A DNA stretch of 51,677 nucleotides from an uncultured Pseudomonadota bacterium (GCA_903921785.1 CAIXRH010000085.1:1-51677); one strand, 5' to 3'; counted from the first letter of the stretch, positions 8,175 to 18,931 are shown. The notes: a model not told the origin generated them from the sequence alone. Numbers and translations are program-made.

Positions 8175-9191
8175 CTACCGACCGAGCCGACGAAGGAGGC
8201 GGGTGACCCGGGCCACGTCCTCCGCGCGAGCGCTGCGCCAGGTGAGGTGCGCGTGCAGCGGGCGGGCGCGATGGCTCACCACCTCCCCCACCTCCGCTTC
8301 GGCGCCGATCACGCAGGCGCCGTCGTGCCAGAGCTCCACGCGCTTCAGTCGTTCCCCGGGGGTGAGGTCCCGGTCGCCGTCCTCGAGGCCGAGCACGAGG
8401 CCGCGGGGATGAACATCCACCACGGCGCGGCTGCGGGACCGCCCGTTGGGTCCATGAAGGACCGCGCTCGAGGCGGAGAACAGGTCCTGCGCGCGGGTCG
8501 CCTCTTCGCGTTTGCGGGTACGCGTCTGCCCGCGCACCCACGCATCAAGGCGACGAGCGTCTTCCGGGCGCAAGCCGATGAGGTCGAGCCCCGCCACCTG
8601 AACCCCGTCGTCGGCGCGCGCTCGGACATGCCGCACCACCGCGGCGGCGACGATCGGCGCTCCGATCGGCAGGGAGAACCTGAGCTGACCGAGCGCCGTT
8701 CCCGCCGCGGGCTCGTCCGCCTCGCCGGAGAACTCCACCCCGAGCCCGGAGGCGGCGAGGTCGATGATCGGCCGGCGAAACACCCGCTCCCCCGCCGCAA
8801 AGAGCACCGTGCTGCCCGCCGCCGCGGGGATTCGCGCGCTGGCTCGACGCTGGGAAGCGCGCACCCGGCGAGGCTGGCCGAGCGCGGCGCCGTCCCCGAC
8901 CGGAGAGAGGTCCGCCTCCAGGTCCCAGGATCGCCCATCGACGTGGACCACCACCCGCACGGCGGCGGCGGTCGGCACCACCGTCGGCTCGCCGGTCTCG
9001 AGCACCCGGAGACGCACGACGCCCGCCACCACGCTCACCACCGCAGCGGCGATACGCATCGATTCGCCGACAAAAACCTCAACCGCAGCCTGCTTCTCCG
9101 CGGCGCGCGCCAGCACCCGATCGAGGGCGGGAGCGCGGGCGGCTGCCGGTGTTCGGCGGACAGCGCGGGAGGTCGGAGCGGACGACGGCAT
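8175..9191 (-). CDS. PilZ-like domain protein
   Basis: The 338-residue protein has the same general plan as its downstream neighbour. An N-terminal barrel (VEVFVGESMRIAAAVVSVV) is followed by a segment with SQRRASARIP and IIDLAASGLGVEF, which resembles RxxxR plus (D/N)xSxxG with an alanine and a shifted serine. A third, weaker barrel sits near the C-terminus (RAVVDVHPRGLVLGLEDGD). The c-di-GMP motif is therefore present but imperfect. The pair probably arose by duplication. An ATG at 9191 is chosen; a TTG 42 bases upstream is also in frame. No strong Shine-Dalgarno is seen. It is divergent from guaB. Confidence 0.7.
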   Translation of the reverse strand: MPSSAPTSRAVRRTPAAARAPALDRVLARAAEKQAAVEVFVGESMRIAAAVVSVVAGVVRLRVLETGEPTVVPTAAAVRVVVHVDGRSWDLEADLSPVGDGAALGQPRRVRASQRRASARIPAAAGSTVLFAAGERVFRRPIIDLAASGLGVEFSGEADEPAAGTALGQLRFSLPIGAPIVAAAVVRHVRARADDGVQVAGLDLIGLRPEDARRLDAWVRGQTRTRKREEATRAQDLFSASSAVLHGPNGRSRSRAVVDVHPRGLVLGLEDGDRDLTPGERLKRVELWHDGACVIGAEAEVGEVVSHRARPLHAHLTWRSARAEDVARVTRLLRRLGR

Positions 9192-9331
9192 GGCGGCGAA
9201 TGTGACATTGCAAGCGGCGACCCGAAAGAGCAAAAAGTCGAAAAGAGGCGAATTCGGACATGTCGACCGGCGCTGTCCGCGGCGCTGCGGGAAGCCCTCC
9301 CCAGCGGCGGCCCTCCGAGATAGACGCGGCC

Positions 9332-10807
9332 ATGCTGCTGGCCGAACCCCCGCTCGCCCTCACGTTCGATGACGTGCTCCTCGTTCCGGGGCACTCCACC
9401 ATCCTCCCCCGCGATGCCGACGTCACGACGTCGCTCACCCGGGCGCTCACGCTCAACGTGCCGATCCTCTCGGCCGCGATGGACACCGTCACCCAGGCGG
9501 AGATGGCCATCGCCCTGGCGCGGCTCGGTGGGATGGGCATCCTCCACAAGAACATGAGCGCCGCCGCTCAGGCCGGTGAGGTCAAGAAGGTGAAGAAGGC
9601 GATGACGGGCGTCATCGTCGACCCCATCACCGTCGGTCCGGACGTGCCGCTGCGCCACGCGCGAGCCCTGATGAAGGAGTTCGGCGTCAACGGGCTGCCC
9701 ATCGTCGAAGGGAGCCGGGTGGTCGGCATCCTCACCAACCGCGACCTGCGGTACGAGCGCAACCTCGATCAGCCAATCCGCAACGCGATGACCAGCGAGG
9801 GGCTCATCACCTGCCCTCCCGGCACCGACCTGGAGACCGCGCGCGACCTGATGCAGGAACATCGCGTCGAAAAGCTCCTCGTTGTCGATGGCGACCGCAA
9901 CCTCCGCGGCCTCATCACCTTCAAGGACGTCGAGGCCACCAGCCGTCACCCCCTCGCCGCCCGGGACGCGCGTGGCCGCCTCCGCTGCGGCGCCGCCGTC
10001 GGCGTCGGCGCCGATCGCGACGAACGCGTCGCGGCCCTGGTCGAAGCCGGGGTGGATGTCATCATCATCGACACCGCCCATGGTCACTCCGAGGGGGTCC
10101 TCCGCGCCGCCCGCGCGGTGAAGTCCCAGTGGCCGAACCTCCAGCTCATCGTCGGCAACGTCGCCACCTTCGAGGCCACCGAGGCGTGCATCGCCGCGGG
10201 GGCGGACGCGGTCAAGGTCGGCATCGGCCCCGGCTCCATCTGCACCACGCGCGTGGTCGCGGGCGTGGGCGTCCCGCAGCTCACCGCCATCGCCGAAAGC
10301 GCCCGCGCCGCCAAGCCGCATGGCGTGCCGATCATCGCGGATGGCGGCATCAAGCTCTCGGGGGACGTGGCCAAGGCCATCGCCGCCGGCGCCGACGTGG
10401 TGATGGCGGGCTCACTCTTCGCGGGCACCGACGAAGCGCCGGGAGAGGTGGTGCTCTACCAGGGCCGGTCCTACAAGAGCTACCGGGGCATGGGCAGCAT
10501 CGAGGCGATGAAGGCGGGCTCTTCCGATCGTTACTTCCAGGACGACGCGGGGGACCCCGAGGCCGAGACCCGTAAGCTCGTGCCTGAGGGCATCGTCGGC
10601 CGGGTGCCGTACAAGGGCCCGGTTTCGGACACCGTGCACCAGCTCATCGGCGGGCTGCGCGCCTCCATGGGCTACACCGGCTGCGCCTCGATCCCCGAGA
10701 TGAAGGAGAAGGCCCGCTTCGTCCGCATGACGACCGCGGGGCTTCGGGAGAGCCACGTCCACGACGTGATCATCACCAAGGAAGCGCCGAACTACCGACT
10801 GGAGTAG
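9332..10807 (+). CDS. guaB: Inosine-5'-monophosphate dehydrogenase
   Basis: IMP dehydrogenase oxidises IMP to XMP with NAD+, the committed step of GMP synthesis. The 491-residue protein (start [20 protein letters not shown]) has the expected (beta/alpha)8 barrel interrupted by two CBS domains (about residues 95-210, including [11 protein letters not shown] and [14 protein letters not shown]). The active-site loop [11 protein letters not shown] holds the catalytic cysteine, and [12 protein letters not shown] and the [10 protein letters not shown] flap region are present. Size and motifs are canonical. The frame is open 24 codons upstream, but this ATG gives the family N-terminus. scoA follows after 7 bases, so guaB is probably co-transcribed with scoAB. 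Confidence 0.97.
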   Translation: MLLAEPPLALTFDDVLLVPGHSTILPRDADVTTSLTRALTLNVPILSAAMDTVTQAEMAIALARLGGMGILHKNMSAAAQAGEVKKVKKAMTGVIVDPITVGPDVPLRHARALMKEFGVNGLPIVEGSRVVGILTNRDLRYERNLDQPIRNAMTSEGLITCPPGTDLETARDLMQEHRVEKLLVVDGDRNLRGLITFKDVEATSRHPLAARDARGRLRCGAAVGVGADRDERVAALVEAGVDVIIIDTAHGHSEGVLRAARAVKSQWPNLQLIVGNVATFEATEACIAAGADAVKVGIGPGSICTTRVVAGVGVPQLTAIAESARAAKPHGVPIIADGGIKLSGDVAKAIAAGADVVMAGSLFAGTDEAPGEVVLYQGRSYKSYRGMGSIEAMKAGSSDRYFQDDAGDPEAETRKLVPEGIVGRVPYKGPVSDTVHQLIGGLRASMGYTGCASIPEMKEKARFVRMTTAGLRESHVHDVIITKEAPNYRLE

Positions 10808-10814
10808 AAACCCG

Positions 10815-11510
10815 ATGAACAAGGTCTACGCGTCCGCTACCGACGCGATCGCCGACATCCCCGACGGGGCGACGATCATGGCCGGCGGCTTCGGCCTCTG
10901 TGGAATCCCGGAAAACCTGATCCTGGCGCTACGGGATCGGGGCACCAAGGGGCTCACGGTGATCTCGAACAACTGTGGGGTGGACGACTGGGGCCTCGGG
11001 CCCCTGCTCCAGACCCGGCAGATCAAGAAGATGATCTCCAGCTACGTCGGCGAGAACAAGGAATTTGAGCGGCAGTACCTCTCGGGCGAGCTCGAGGTCG
11101 AGCTCTGCCCCCAGGGCACGCTCGCCGAGCGGATCCGGGCGGGCGGCGCGGGAATTCCCGCCTTCTTCACGCCCACCGGCTACGGCACGCTCGTGGCCGA
11201 GGGCAAGGAGACCCGCGAGTTCGACGGGCGGATGTACGTCATGGAGCGCGCGCTCTTCGCGGACTTCTCCTTGGTGAAAGCCTGGAAGGGCGACACCCAG
11301 GGCAACCTGCTCTACAACAAGACCGCGCGGAACTTCAACCCGATGATGGCCACCGCCGCGCGCGTCACGATCGCCGAGGTGGAAGAGCTGGTGCAACCCG
11401 GGGAGATCGACCCCGACGCGGTCCACACCCCCGGCATCTTCGTGCAGCGCATCCTGCGCGGTCCCGCCTACCAGAAGCGCATCGAGCGCCGCACCACCCG
11501 GGAGGCCTGA
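10815..11510 (+). CDS. scoA: Succinyl-CoA:3-ketoacid CoA-transferase, subunit A
   Basis: The alpha subunit of SCOT transfers CoA from succinyl-CoA to acetoacetate. The 231-residue protein has the family I CoA-transferase signature [16 protein letters not shown] near residue 25, then [12 protein letters not shown] and [22 protein letters not shown] in conserved positions. It is followed after 3 bases by the beta subunit. Adjacency to guaB is not a functional link I can explain. Related acetoacetyl- or oxoadipate-CoA transferases share the fold, but SCOT is the closest by motif. Confidence 0.93.
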   Translation: MNKVYASATDAIADIPDGATIMAGGFGLCGIPENLILALRDRGTKGLTVISNNCGVDDWGLGPLLQTRQIKKMISSYVGENKEFERQYLSGELEVELCPQGTLAERIRAGGAGIPAFFTPTGYGTLVAEGKETREFDGRMYVMERALFADFSLVKAWKGDTQGNLLYNKTARNFNPMMATAARVTIAEVEELVQPGEIDPDAVHTPGIFVQRILRGPAYQKRIERRTTREA

Positions 11511-11513
11511 ACC

Positions 11514-12167
<654 letters not shown>

Positions 12168-12172
12168 TCCGA

Positions 12173-12190
12173 ATCGCCCATCTGGGCGAT
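12173..12190 (+). terminator. Hairpin directly after scoB
   Basis: ATCGCCC-ATCT-GGGCGAT forms a perfect 7-bp stem starting six bases after the scoB stop. There is no T tract, so termination is inferred. The remainder of the gap to 12389 is GC-rich with no ORF I support. Confidence 0.4.
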
Positions 12191-12342
12191 GCGCGGTTCC
12201 CAGCGACTCGACGGGCGGTCGGCCGGGCTCGCCTGCGGCGCGCGCGGCCGGCTGGCTGCGCATCGCGCTGGGCGCCTTCGCGCCGGGCTTTGGCGCGTGG
12301 CCTCCGGCCCGGACAGGGCTCCGCCCCGCGCCCAAAACGCGA

Positions 12343-12374
12343 GCGGCCCCGCCAGCGCAATCCGGCGGGGCCGC
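12343..12374. terminator. Strong 11-bp hairpin between convergent transcription units
   Basis: GCGGCCCCGCC and GGCGGGGCCGC form a perfect 11-bp stem around a 10-base loop. It lies 16 bases past the stop of the minus-strand PKD gene and also downstream of guaB-scoAB, so it can serve both strands. It lacks a U tract, as is common in very GC-rich genomes. Confidence 0.6.
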
Positions 12375-12389
12375 GGTCCTTCCCCGAAC

Positions 12390-15300
12390 CTACGCCCGGC
12401 GACGGCGCAGCGCGAGCACGAACCCGATGAGCCCGGCCGCGAGGCCAGCGGCCGTCCCGCCCGAGGCGTCGCAGTTGCAGCCACTGCCGTCGGTGGGCGT
12501 GCCCGAGTCTTGGCCGTTTCCACCGTCCGCAGACAGCGTGAACGCCCAGGGTTCAGCGGCCGTGCTGGCCCCTTCGGAGTCGGTGGCGACCACGGTCCAG
12601 TACCAGTTGCCGTCGGCGAGCGCGTCGCCGGCGTCCCAGGAGCCCGCGCCATCGGTCACGTCCAGCGCGCCGCTGGTGATCGCCGAGCTCATGTCCGCCG
12701 ACTCCGACACCTGCACCGTGTAGGTGATGGCGTCCCCCTCGGGGTCCGTCGAGCCCCCGAACGTGAAGTTCGGCGCGGAGACCTCTTCCCCGTCGGCCGG
12801 CGCGGTGAGCGTCGGCGCGGTGGGCGCTTCGTTCTCGCCGCGGACGAACACCGAGATCACCGACCAGCTGCTGGAGACACCGTCCACGTCCGTCGAGCGC
12901 ACCCGGAGGTAGTTGGTGGTGTTCTCCTGGAGCGCGGCGCCCGCGGCGGCGAGGTCGAGCGTGGTGCCGTCGACGTCAGCGCCGACCGCGCTGGTGAAGC
13001 CAGCGTCCACATCGGACTCCACCCGGTAGCTCACCACGGTGCCCTCAGGGTCGGTCGACGTCGACCAACTCAGCACGGGGGAGAGCTCCACGAGGGAAGC
13101 GCCGTCCGTGGGGCTGATCCAGGACACGTCGCTGGGGGCGGCGTTCTCGCTCGACACCAGGAAGGACTCCGGCTCGGCCCAGGGGCTGGTGCTCCCTGAA
13201 CCGTCCACCGCGCGGGCGGTCCAGGTGTACACGGTGTCCTCGGCGAGCGCGACGTCGACGATCCAGTCGCCATAGGCGTCCAGCGTGTCGTCGGTGACCC
13301 CCGCCATCTCGGTCACCAGGGTAGTGCCGGCCGCGTCCCACACCTGCACGTCGTAGGTGACGGCGGTACCGTCGGGGTCGAGCGCGGTGGTCCAGATCAG
13401 GTCCGGGGTGACCGAGGTGGCCACCTCGCCGTCGATCGGCTGGAAGAGGACGGGGGTGCTCGGCGCATCCTCCGCGGTGTTGGTGTAGAAGTCCTCGGAG
13501 GTGGCCCAGGGTCCGTCCACCAGACCGTCGTTGGCGCGGGCGCGCCAGTAGTAGCGGGTGTTGTCAGAGAGACTCACGTCCACCGTCCACACCTCGTCGC
13601 CGTCGACGTCCGGGAGGTCCGCCACGCTGGTCACCGGCGAGGTGAGCGCAGCGTCGGCGTACACCTCCACCTCGTACGTGAGCGGGTAGCCGCGGCTGCT
13701 CGCCGCGTCGCCGATCTCGAGGTCAGGGGTGACCGTGGCGGTGTAATCGCCGCCGATCGGCGCCACGAGGATCGGAGCGGTCGGCCCGTCGAACCCGCTC
13801 GGGTCGGAGCCGGCGGTGAACTCGTCGCCGTTGGGGATGCCGTCGCCGTCGAGGTCGCCCCCGGCGTCGGACGCGTCGCCCTTGTCGAGGCCGTAGGCAT
13901 CCTCGTAGCCGTCGGGCATGCCGTCGCCGTCGCTGTCGATGGCCGTGACCTCCACGGTGAAGCTCTGGCTGCCGAACCCCCCGTCGCCGTCCGCGACGTC
14001 GATCGTCACCACGACCGGGGTGCGCGAGTCGGCCCAGGTCGGCGTCCAGGCGAGGGCGCCGGTGGCGGCGTCCACCGTCATGCCGGCGGGCGCGGCCGAG
14101 AGGCTCCAGGTAAGCGTGTCGGCGGCGACGTCGACCGCGGTCGGGGCGTAGCTCCAGGCCACGGACTCGTCGGCGGTCGTGTCCGGCGAGCCCGAGATGA
14201 CGGGGTCGACGTTGGCGATGTCCACGGTGGTGGTCACCGCGGCGGCGGTGCCTCCGTCGTCGTCCTTCACAGAGACGGTGATGGTGTAGGTGCCCTCGTC
14301 CGGCCACGCGTGGCTCGGAGAGGAGCCGGTTCCGGTGGTGCCGTCGCCGAAGTCCCATTCGTAGCTGAACGTGTCGAGGGAGCCGGGGTCGATCACCGCG
14401 ACGGTGACGGTCTGGCTCACGCCTTCGTCGCCCGCGATCGCCGAGATCGCGCCGGCCGTCGGCGCGACGTTGTCGACGGTGACCACGAACGTGTCGCTGT
14501 CCGCGAGCCCGTCCTCGTCGGTGACGGTCAAGGTGACGAGGTAGGTTCCGTTGTCGCCCCAGGCGTGGGAGACCGCGTCGCCCGTGCTGCTCGTGCCGTC
14601 GTCCCAATCCCAGGTGTACGTGAGGGTGTCGAGCACGCCGGCGTCGGTGGCCGCTGCGGAGAACGAAGAGCTGGTGCCCTCGTTGAGCGTTCCGACCGCG
14701 CTGTGGGAGCCGATCACCGGCGCGACGCCCGCGATGGTGGCGTAGCCGGTCCGAGTCGTGCTGCCGCCGTCCGCGTCGGCCGCCGTCACCTGCACCAGGT
14801 ACGTACCGTCGTTCTGGTAGGTGTGCGTCACCGCAGCGCCGGTGCTGGTGGTGCCGTCGCCCCAGTCCCAGGTGTAGGTGACGACGTCGGTGGTCCCGGC
14901 GTCCGTCGCCGCGGCGGAGCCGGACACCGAGCTGCCCTCCTTCCCACTGCTCGGGACCGACGAGCTGCTGAACACGGGGGCGGCGTTGGCGACGGCCACG
15001 GAGACCGTGTCAGTGTCGGTGCCCCCGTCCCCATCCATCACCAGGACGGTGACGGAGTAGGTCCCATCCTCCACGTACGTGTGGGTGGCCGAGGCCGTGG
15101 TGGTGGTGTCGGTGGCGCCGTCGCCGAAGGTCCAGAAGTAGGTGAGCGTCTCGCTGCCCGGATCGACGGCCGAGGTGGTGAAGGTCGCCACGCTGCCTTC
15201 GGTGGCCCCGGTGACCGAGACCGAGCCGAGGGTCGGTGCGACGTTGGTGATGGTGCTCGTCCCGCTGGTGGACGTGGAGTTGCCGTCGTCGTCGGTGACC

Positions 15301-17087
15301 GTGAGCGTCACGGCGTAGCTGCCGTCATCCGCGTAGGTGTGGGACGGGCTGGCCCCCGATCCGGTGCTCCCGTCGCCGAAGGTCCACGCATAGGTGAGCG
15401 TGTCCGACGCACCCGCCGAGGCGGTCGCCGAGAAGCTGGCAGAGCTGCCCTCGCTCGTGCTCCCATACGTCGCGGCCGAGATCGTGGGCAGGACGTCGGC
15501 GGCGGTGGTGGTGCCGCCGGTGGTGACCGAGCCGCCGTCGTCGTCGGTGACCGTGAGCGTCCAACTGTAGGTGCCGGCGTCGGCGTACAGGTGGGTCGTC
15601 GCGTCCCCCGAGCCGGAGCTTCCATCTCCGAAGCTCCAGACGTAGGTCAGAACGTCGGCGGTGCCGACATCCGCCGCGGAGGCCGCGAAGCTGGTCGCGA
15701 CCGACTCCGTGCCGGGCCATTCGGTGGCGAGGACGATCTCAGGGTCGACGTTGGCGATGGACCAATCGACGTAGAGGCCACCATAGGCGGTGAAGTCGGT
15801 CGTCCCTCCGTCCTCGTCGGACGCCTCGACACTCAGCGTGTAGATGCCATCGTCGGCGTACGCGTGCGTGATGTAGGTGCCGCTCGCCGCGGTGTCGATC
15901 GTGCCGTCACCCCAATCCTGGGTGATCGTCACGGTGTCCGCCGCAACGTCCGTCGCCGAACCGCCGCCGGTGAGGGTGTCGCCCTCATCCGCGTAGAAGG
16001 TGTAGTACGCGTAGCCTCCTGAGCTGGAGTAGCTGCCGGTGGAATAGCCATCCACGTACCAGGAGACGGGCGTGGGCGCGGCGTTGGCCACGGTCACCGT
16101 GGCGGTGTCGGTGGTGGTGGCCCCGTAAACACTGTTGGTGACCTTCACCGTGGCGGTGTAGGTGCCGTTGTCCGAATAGGTGCACGCGTAGCTGGACGCC
16201 GACGAACCCGTGGTTTCGTACGTGCCGTCGCTGGTGCAGTCGTAGGCGTAGGTGACGCCCGTGGAGGTAGACCCGCTGGCGCTGAGGGTGGCGGTGCCGC
16301 CCTCCGTCGCGGTGTAGGGGCCATTCGCCTCGGCCACCACGGTGACGCTCGGCGTGAACTCCACGGCGGAGCTTCCAGTGAGCTGCGCGGAGTTGTAGTT
16401 GTACTGCAGGTAGTACCCGGAGGTGCTCCCCTGGTCGATGCCGCTGGTGGCCGACAAACCCGCAGAATACGACGTCCCCCCGGTGCCCTCAAGGGTCACG
16501 TCCTTGTACTGAAGGACGATGTTGTTGGTCGTCTCCTTGAGCTGCACCGCGAAGGAGATGTTCCCGTAGGCGGCCGTGTAGTTGTAGTGCGTGGTGTCGA
16601 TCCACACCACGTTGAGCACGCGGTTCGGGGAGCTGCCCGAGGTGTAATAGTAGATATAGGAAGTGCCCGTGCCACGGTTGTCCAGGTCGTCCCAGAACGG
16701 GGCGATCATCGAGTACGTGTTCGACGCGAACGCGGTGTTGCTCAACGAGCACGTCGACGTGAAGGAGATGTAGCCGTTGGAGCAGACGTAAGCGGAGGTG
16801 TAGGCGGTGCCGTAGAAGGTGAACGTGAACGGGAGCGTGAGCGCCTGTGAGGTGTCGTCCGCCGAGTCGGCCGTCGTGAGCTCCGTCCCGCTCGAAACCG
16901 CGGTGGTGAAGATCGTGGAGTCGTAGCTCGGGCCGCCCGAGACCGTGCTGTCCGCGTAGTAGTAGCCGTAACTGTCCGGCCCGCCGTAGGCGGTCGGCGC
17001 CGCGGTCGCGACGCTCGGAAGGAGCAACGCGAGGGCGGTGAGGGCAGCGGCGGGCAAGGCGCGCGACACGAGACGGCTGTACGACAT
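12390..17087 (-). CDS. MYXO-CTERM surface protein with PKD, FN3-like and calcium-binding repeats
   Basis: This 1565-residue exported protein has a signal peptide (cleavage near SVATA/AP). Next is a Tyr/Ser-rich nidogen-like domain (residues ~30-230; PFTFTFYGTAYTSAYVCSNG, MIAPFWDDLDN). About ten PKD domains follow, each with the WDWGDG or WTFGDG core. Then come a cadherin/He_PIG-like module (LTWSLSAAPAGMTVDAATG), a DSDGDGMPDGYED/DLDGDGIPNGDE calcium-binding stretch and several FN3-like modules. The end is a MYXO-CTERM tail: CNCDASGG, a hydrophobic helix and RRRR. MYXO-CTERM tails direct processing and surface anchoring in myxobacteria, so this is probably a large cell-surface adhesin. The ATG at 17087 is chosen for its GAGG box and upstream -10; a further ATG at 17114 would overlap that -10. 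Confidence 0.9.
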   Translation of the reverse strand: MSYSRLVSRALPAAALTALALLLPSVATAAPTAYGGPDSYGYYYADSTVSGGPSYDSTIFTTAVSSGTELTTADSADDTSQALTLPFTFTFYGTAYTSAYVCSNGYISFTSTCSLSNTAFASNTYSMIAPFWDDLDNRGTGTSYIYYYTSGSSPNRVLNVVWIDTTHYNYTAAYGNISFAVQLKETTNNIVLQYKDVTLEGTGGTSYSAGLSATSGIDQGSTSGYYLQYNYNSAQLTGSSAVEFTPSVTVVAEANGPYTATEGGTATLSASGSTSTGVTYAYDCTSDGTYETTGSSASSYACTYSDNGTYTATVKVTNSVYGATTTDTATVTVANAAPTPVSWYVDGYSTGSYSSSGGYAYYTFYADEGDTLTGGGSATDVAADTVTITQDWGDGTIDTAASGTYITHAYADDGIYTLSVEASDEDGGTTDFTAYGGLYVDWSIANVDPEIVLATEWPGTESVATSFAASAADVGTADVLTYVWSFGDGSSGSGDATTHLYADAGTYSWTLTVTDDDGGSVTTGGTTTAADVLPTISAATYGSTSEGSSASFSATASAGASDTLTYAWTFGDGSTGSGASPSHTYADDGSYAVTLTVTDDDGNSTSTSGTSTITNVAPTLGSVSVTGATEGSVATFTTSAVDPGSETLTYFWTFGDGATDTTTTASATHTYVEDGTYSVTVLVMDGDGGTDTDTVSVAVANAAPVFSSSSVPSSGKEGSSVSGSAAATDAGTTDVVTYTWDWGDGTTSTGAAVTHTYQNDGTYLVQVTAADADGGSTTRTGYATIAGVAPVIGSHSAVGTLNEGTSSSFSAAATDAGVLDTLTYTWDWDDGTSSTGDAVSHAWGDNGTYLVTLTVTDEDGLADSDTFVVTVDNVAPTAGAISAIAGDEGVSQTVTVAVIDPGSLDTFSYEWDFGDGTTGTGSSPSHAWPDEGTYTITVSVKDDDGGTAAAVTTTVDIANVDPVISGSPDTTADESVAWSYAPTAVDVAADTLTWSLSAAPAGMTVDAATGALAWTPTWADSRTPVVVTIDVADGDGGFGSQSFTVEVTAIDSDGDGMPDGYEDAYGLDKGDASDAGGDLDGDGIPNGDEFTAGSDPSGFDGPTAPILVAPIGGDYTATVTPDLEIGDAASSRGYPLTYEVEVYADAALTSPVTSVADLPDVDGDEVWTVDVSLSDNTRYYWRARANDGLVDGPWATSEDFYTNTAEDAPSTPVLFQPIDGEVATSVTPDLIWTTALDPDGTAVTYDVQVWDAAGTTLVTEMAGVTDDTLDAYGDWIVDVALAEDTVYTWTARAVDGSGSTSPWAEPESFLVSSENAAPSDVSWISPTDGASLVELSPVLSWSTSTDPEGTVVSYRVESDVDAGFTSAVGADVDGTTLDLAAAGAALQENTTNYLRVRSTDVDGVSSSWSVISVFVRGENEAPTAPTLTAPADGEEVSAPNFTFGGSTDPEGDAITYTVQVSESADMSSAITSGALDVTDGAGSWDAGDALADGNWYWTVVATDSEGASTAAEPWAFTLSADGGNGQDSGTPTDGSGCNCDASGGTAAGLAAGLIGFVLALRRRRA

Positions 17088-17112
17088 GATCCTCAGGGGG
17101 GAGACCGTCGCC

Positions 17113-17118
17113 ATTGTA
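17113..17118 (-). promoter_or_regulatory. Candidate -10 element of the PKD surface-protein gene
   Basis: Minus-strand TACAAT matches the TATAAT consensus at five of six bases. It predicts a start near 17106 and a ~19-base leader containing GAGG before the ATG at 17087. No convincing -35 at 17 bp is seen. Confidence 0.5.
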
Positions 17119-17240
17119 TGGCACAACCGACACCCCAGCACCCGAAGGTCAAGCAATTGTCAGCGAGGTCACGCTCCATCCGTCGCCGTGCTGGGATTTC
17201 CACGCATGACGGAAAGGCCATCCTGGGCTCACCCCGGCCT

Positions 17241-18086
17241 TCAACCCCTGAAAAGTTCCCGAACGGCCACGCGGACCACCCCAGGCAGATCCTGATACGA
17301 ACGCGCCCGGTAGAGCCGCCCCCGGCCGGCTCGCGCCATCCCAAGGCACGTCCGCGCGCCCTGCGGGTGATGCTCGCCGACATGGACCACGTGGAGCCGC
17401 GGATAGCGGTAAGCGGCGCGTACCGGGTCCCAGCCGACGTTCGCCACCCCGTCGGTGAACAGCATGCCGATCCGCTCTCGATGCGTCCCGCTGCGGAGCT
17501 GCGCCCAGCCCGCCAGGAGCCCACCTTCGATGTTGGTGTAGCCCTGCGCGGGAACCTCCAAAACCCGGCGGACCACCTCGCGTAGCGCCACCCGCTCCCC
17601 GGACCGCACCAAAAGGTGCGGCACGGTGTCGAACGCAACCACGGCCACGTGCTCCAACTTCATCCGGAGGATCGCCGTGGCGACGGCGACAAGGGCAATC
17701 TTCTCCCCGGTCATCGACAAGGACATGTCCAAGACCGCCACCACGTCCGCCTCCCGAGGTTCGATCCGAGAGAGACGAACGTCGTCGGGGGACCAGGGAC
17801 GTGGACGCTCCAAGGTCTCCTCCAGGTCGAGGTCCCCCGCGCCCGGCCAGGCACCCTGCTCCGCGCGTGTCGGTCTGCGGGCATGCCGCACGAGCAAACG
17901 CGCCCGGGCGATCACCGCCTGGATCGCCTGCTCCCGCACCTGCTGACGCGCCCCCGGCGCGAGCTGCCCGGAGATGCGCCGCCATGCGACGGCCGCCTCC
18001 CAACCCGACGGCAACGAGGGCGTCTGCGGCCCGGAAACCGCCTGCGCCCCGGCGGACACCGTCCCGCCGTCCACCCCATCCCCCAC
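17241..18086 (-). CDS. VWA-domain protein, partner of the MoxR ATPase
   Basis: The 281-residue protein has an arginine-rich helical N-terminal half and a von Willebrand A domain from about residue 110. The metal-ion-dependent adhesion site is intact: DMSLSM supplies DxSxS, a threonine sits in QGYTNIEGG, and the aspartate lies in MLFTDG. No signal peptide is visible, so it is probably cytoplasmic, as for the VWA partners of ChlD/BchD, CobT and MoxR-type ATPases. The most upstream supported start is the GTG at 18086, 26 bases after the MoxR stop. The pair probably forms a chaperone-like complex that inserts a cofactor or remodels a client; the client is not evident from neighbours. Confidence 0.85.
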   Translation of the reverse strand: MGDGVDGGTVSAGAQAVSGPQTPSLPSGWEAAVAWRRISGQLAPGARQQVREQAIQAVIARARLLVRHARRPTRAEQGAWPGAGDLDLEETLERPRPWSPDDVRLSRIEPREADVVAVLDMSLSMTGEKIALVAVATAILRMKLEHVAVVAFDTVPHLLVRSGERVALREVVRRVLEVPAQGYTNIEGGLLAGWAQLRSGTHRERIGMLFTDGVANVGWDPVRAAYRYPRLHVVHVGEHHPQGARTCLGMARAGRGRLYRARSYQDLPGVVRVAVRELFRG

Positions 18087-18112
18087 CTGGCCAGTCGACG
18101 CGCGCCCGAGGG

Positions 18113-18925
18113 TCAGCGATGCGCTTCGACCCCCGCTTTTTTTGCGAGGTCTTCGACCAACGCCCCCATCGGCGTCGCGCTGGGGTCCACCAGCTCGATT
18201 CGGGTCGGGAGCGCGAGCTGGGCCGCGCGGAGCACGTCGCCCCCGAGGCGAGCCGCGATGTCGGCGATCGCGATCGCGGCACGGACCGACGCGCCCCGAC
18301 GAACCCGCGGGTCCACGCGCGTCTGCCGGGCGATGGCCACGGCGTGGGCAATGGTCGCCGCGTCCGGAGCGGAGCGCGCCTCCTGGGCCACGATCCCCCG
18401 CTCTTCCCCTTCGTCCTGGTAGTCGAGTCGCACCAACTCGAAACGGTCGAGCAGCGCCTCGGAGAGAGCGCCGGTCGCGACGAACTCCGCCGGGTTCTGG
18501 GTGGCGACCACGGCGAAGCCGCGCGCCGCGCGGATCTCGCCAAGGTGAGGGACCTGGATCCGCCCCTCGTCGAGCGCGGGCAGCAGCACGTTCTGCACCC
18601 CCTCGGGCATCCGGTTGAGCTCGTTGAGGAAGAGCACGCCACCCTGACGCATCGCCGACACCAGCGGCCCGTCGATGAAATTCTCAACCTTGTACCCGCT
18701 GCTTAGCACGGCCGGCGGATCGAACATCCCCACCAGCTTGCTCTCGGTGTATCGCCCGTCCCCGTCTACGCGCACCAGGGGGCGGCCGAGCTCCCCGCAG
18801 ACCGCTCGCGCGAGGGCGGTCTTGCCGACGCCCACCGGCCCTTCGAGCAGCACGTGCCGCTCGGCCGCGAGGCAGGCGTGCAAGGCCACGGTCTCCGCGC
18901 TGCGACCGACAATCCGGGTGTCCAT
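18113..18925 (-). CDS. MoxR-family AAA+ ATPase
   Basis: The 270-residue protein has Walker A GPVGVGKT (near residue 33), Walker B GVLFLNELNRMP (Asn in place of the usual Asp), sensor 1 (VVATQNP) and an arginine-finger region (ALLDRFELV). This is the MoxR pattern with a short C-terminal lid. Such ATPases work with a VWA protein, which is the next gene. The ATG at 18925 has no Shine-Dalgarno but a TACGTC hexamer six bases upstream. It is divergent from the metallophosphatase lipoprotein across 40 bp. The Asn in Walker B (LNE rather than DE) occurs in MoxR relatives, and Glu is retained. Confidence 0.88.
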   Translation of the reverse strand: MDTRIVGRSAETVALHACLAAERHVLLEGPVGVGKTALARAVCGELGRPLVRVDGDGRYTESKLVGMFDPPAVLSSGYKVENFIDGPLVSAMRQGGVLFLNELNRMPEGVQNVLLPALDEGRIQVPHLGEIRAARGFAVVATQNPAEFVATGALSEALLDRFELVRLDYQDEGEERGIVAQEARSAPDAATIAHAVAIARQTRVDPRVRRGASVRAAIAIADIAARLGGDVLRAAQLALPTRIELVDPSATPMGALVEDLAKKAGVEAHR

Positions 18926-18931
18926 GTCCAC

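Noticed and set aside
12168-12389. GC-rich gap after scoB considered as a possible non-coding RNA gene
   Set aside because: Only two simple hairpins are evident, both explained as terminators; no promoter is seen.
12390-17087. Repetitive region considered as a mobile or phage element
   Set aside because: The repeats are diverged PKD protein domains with a MYXO-CTERM tail; no transposase, integrase or flanking repeats are present.
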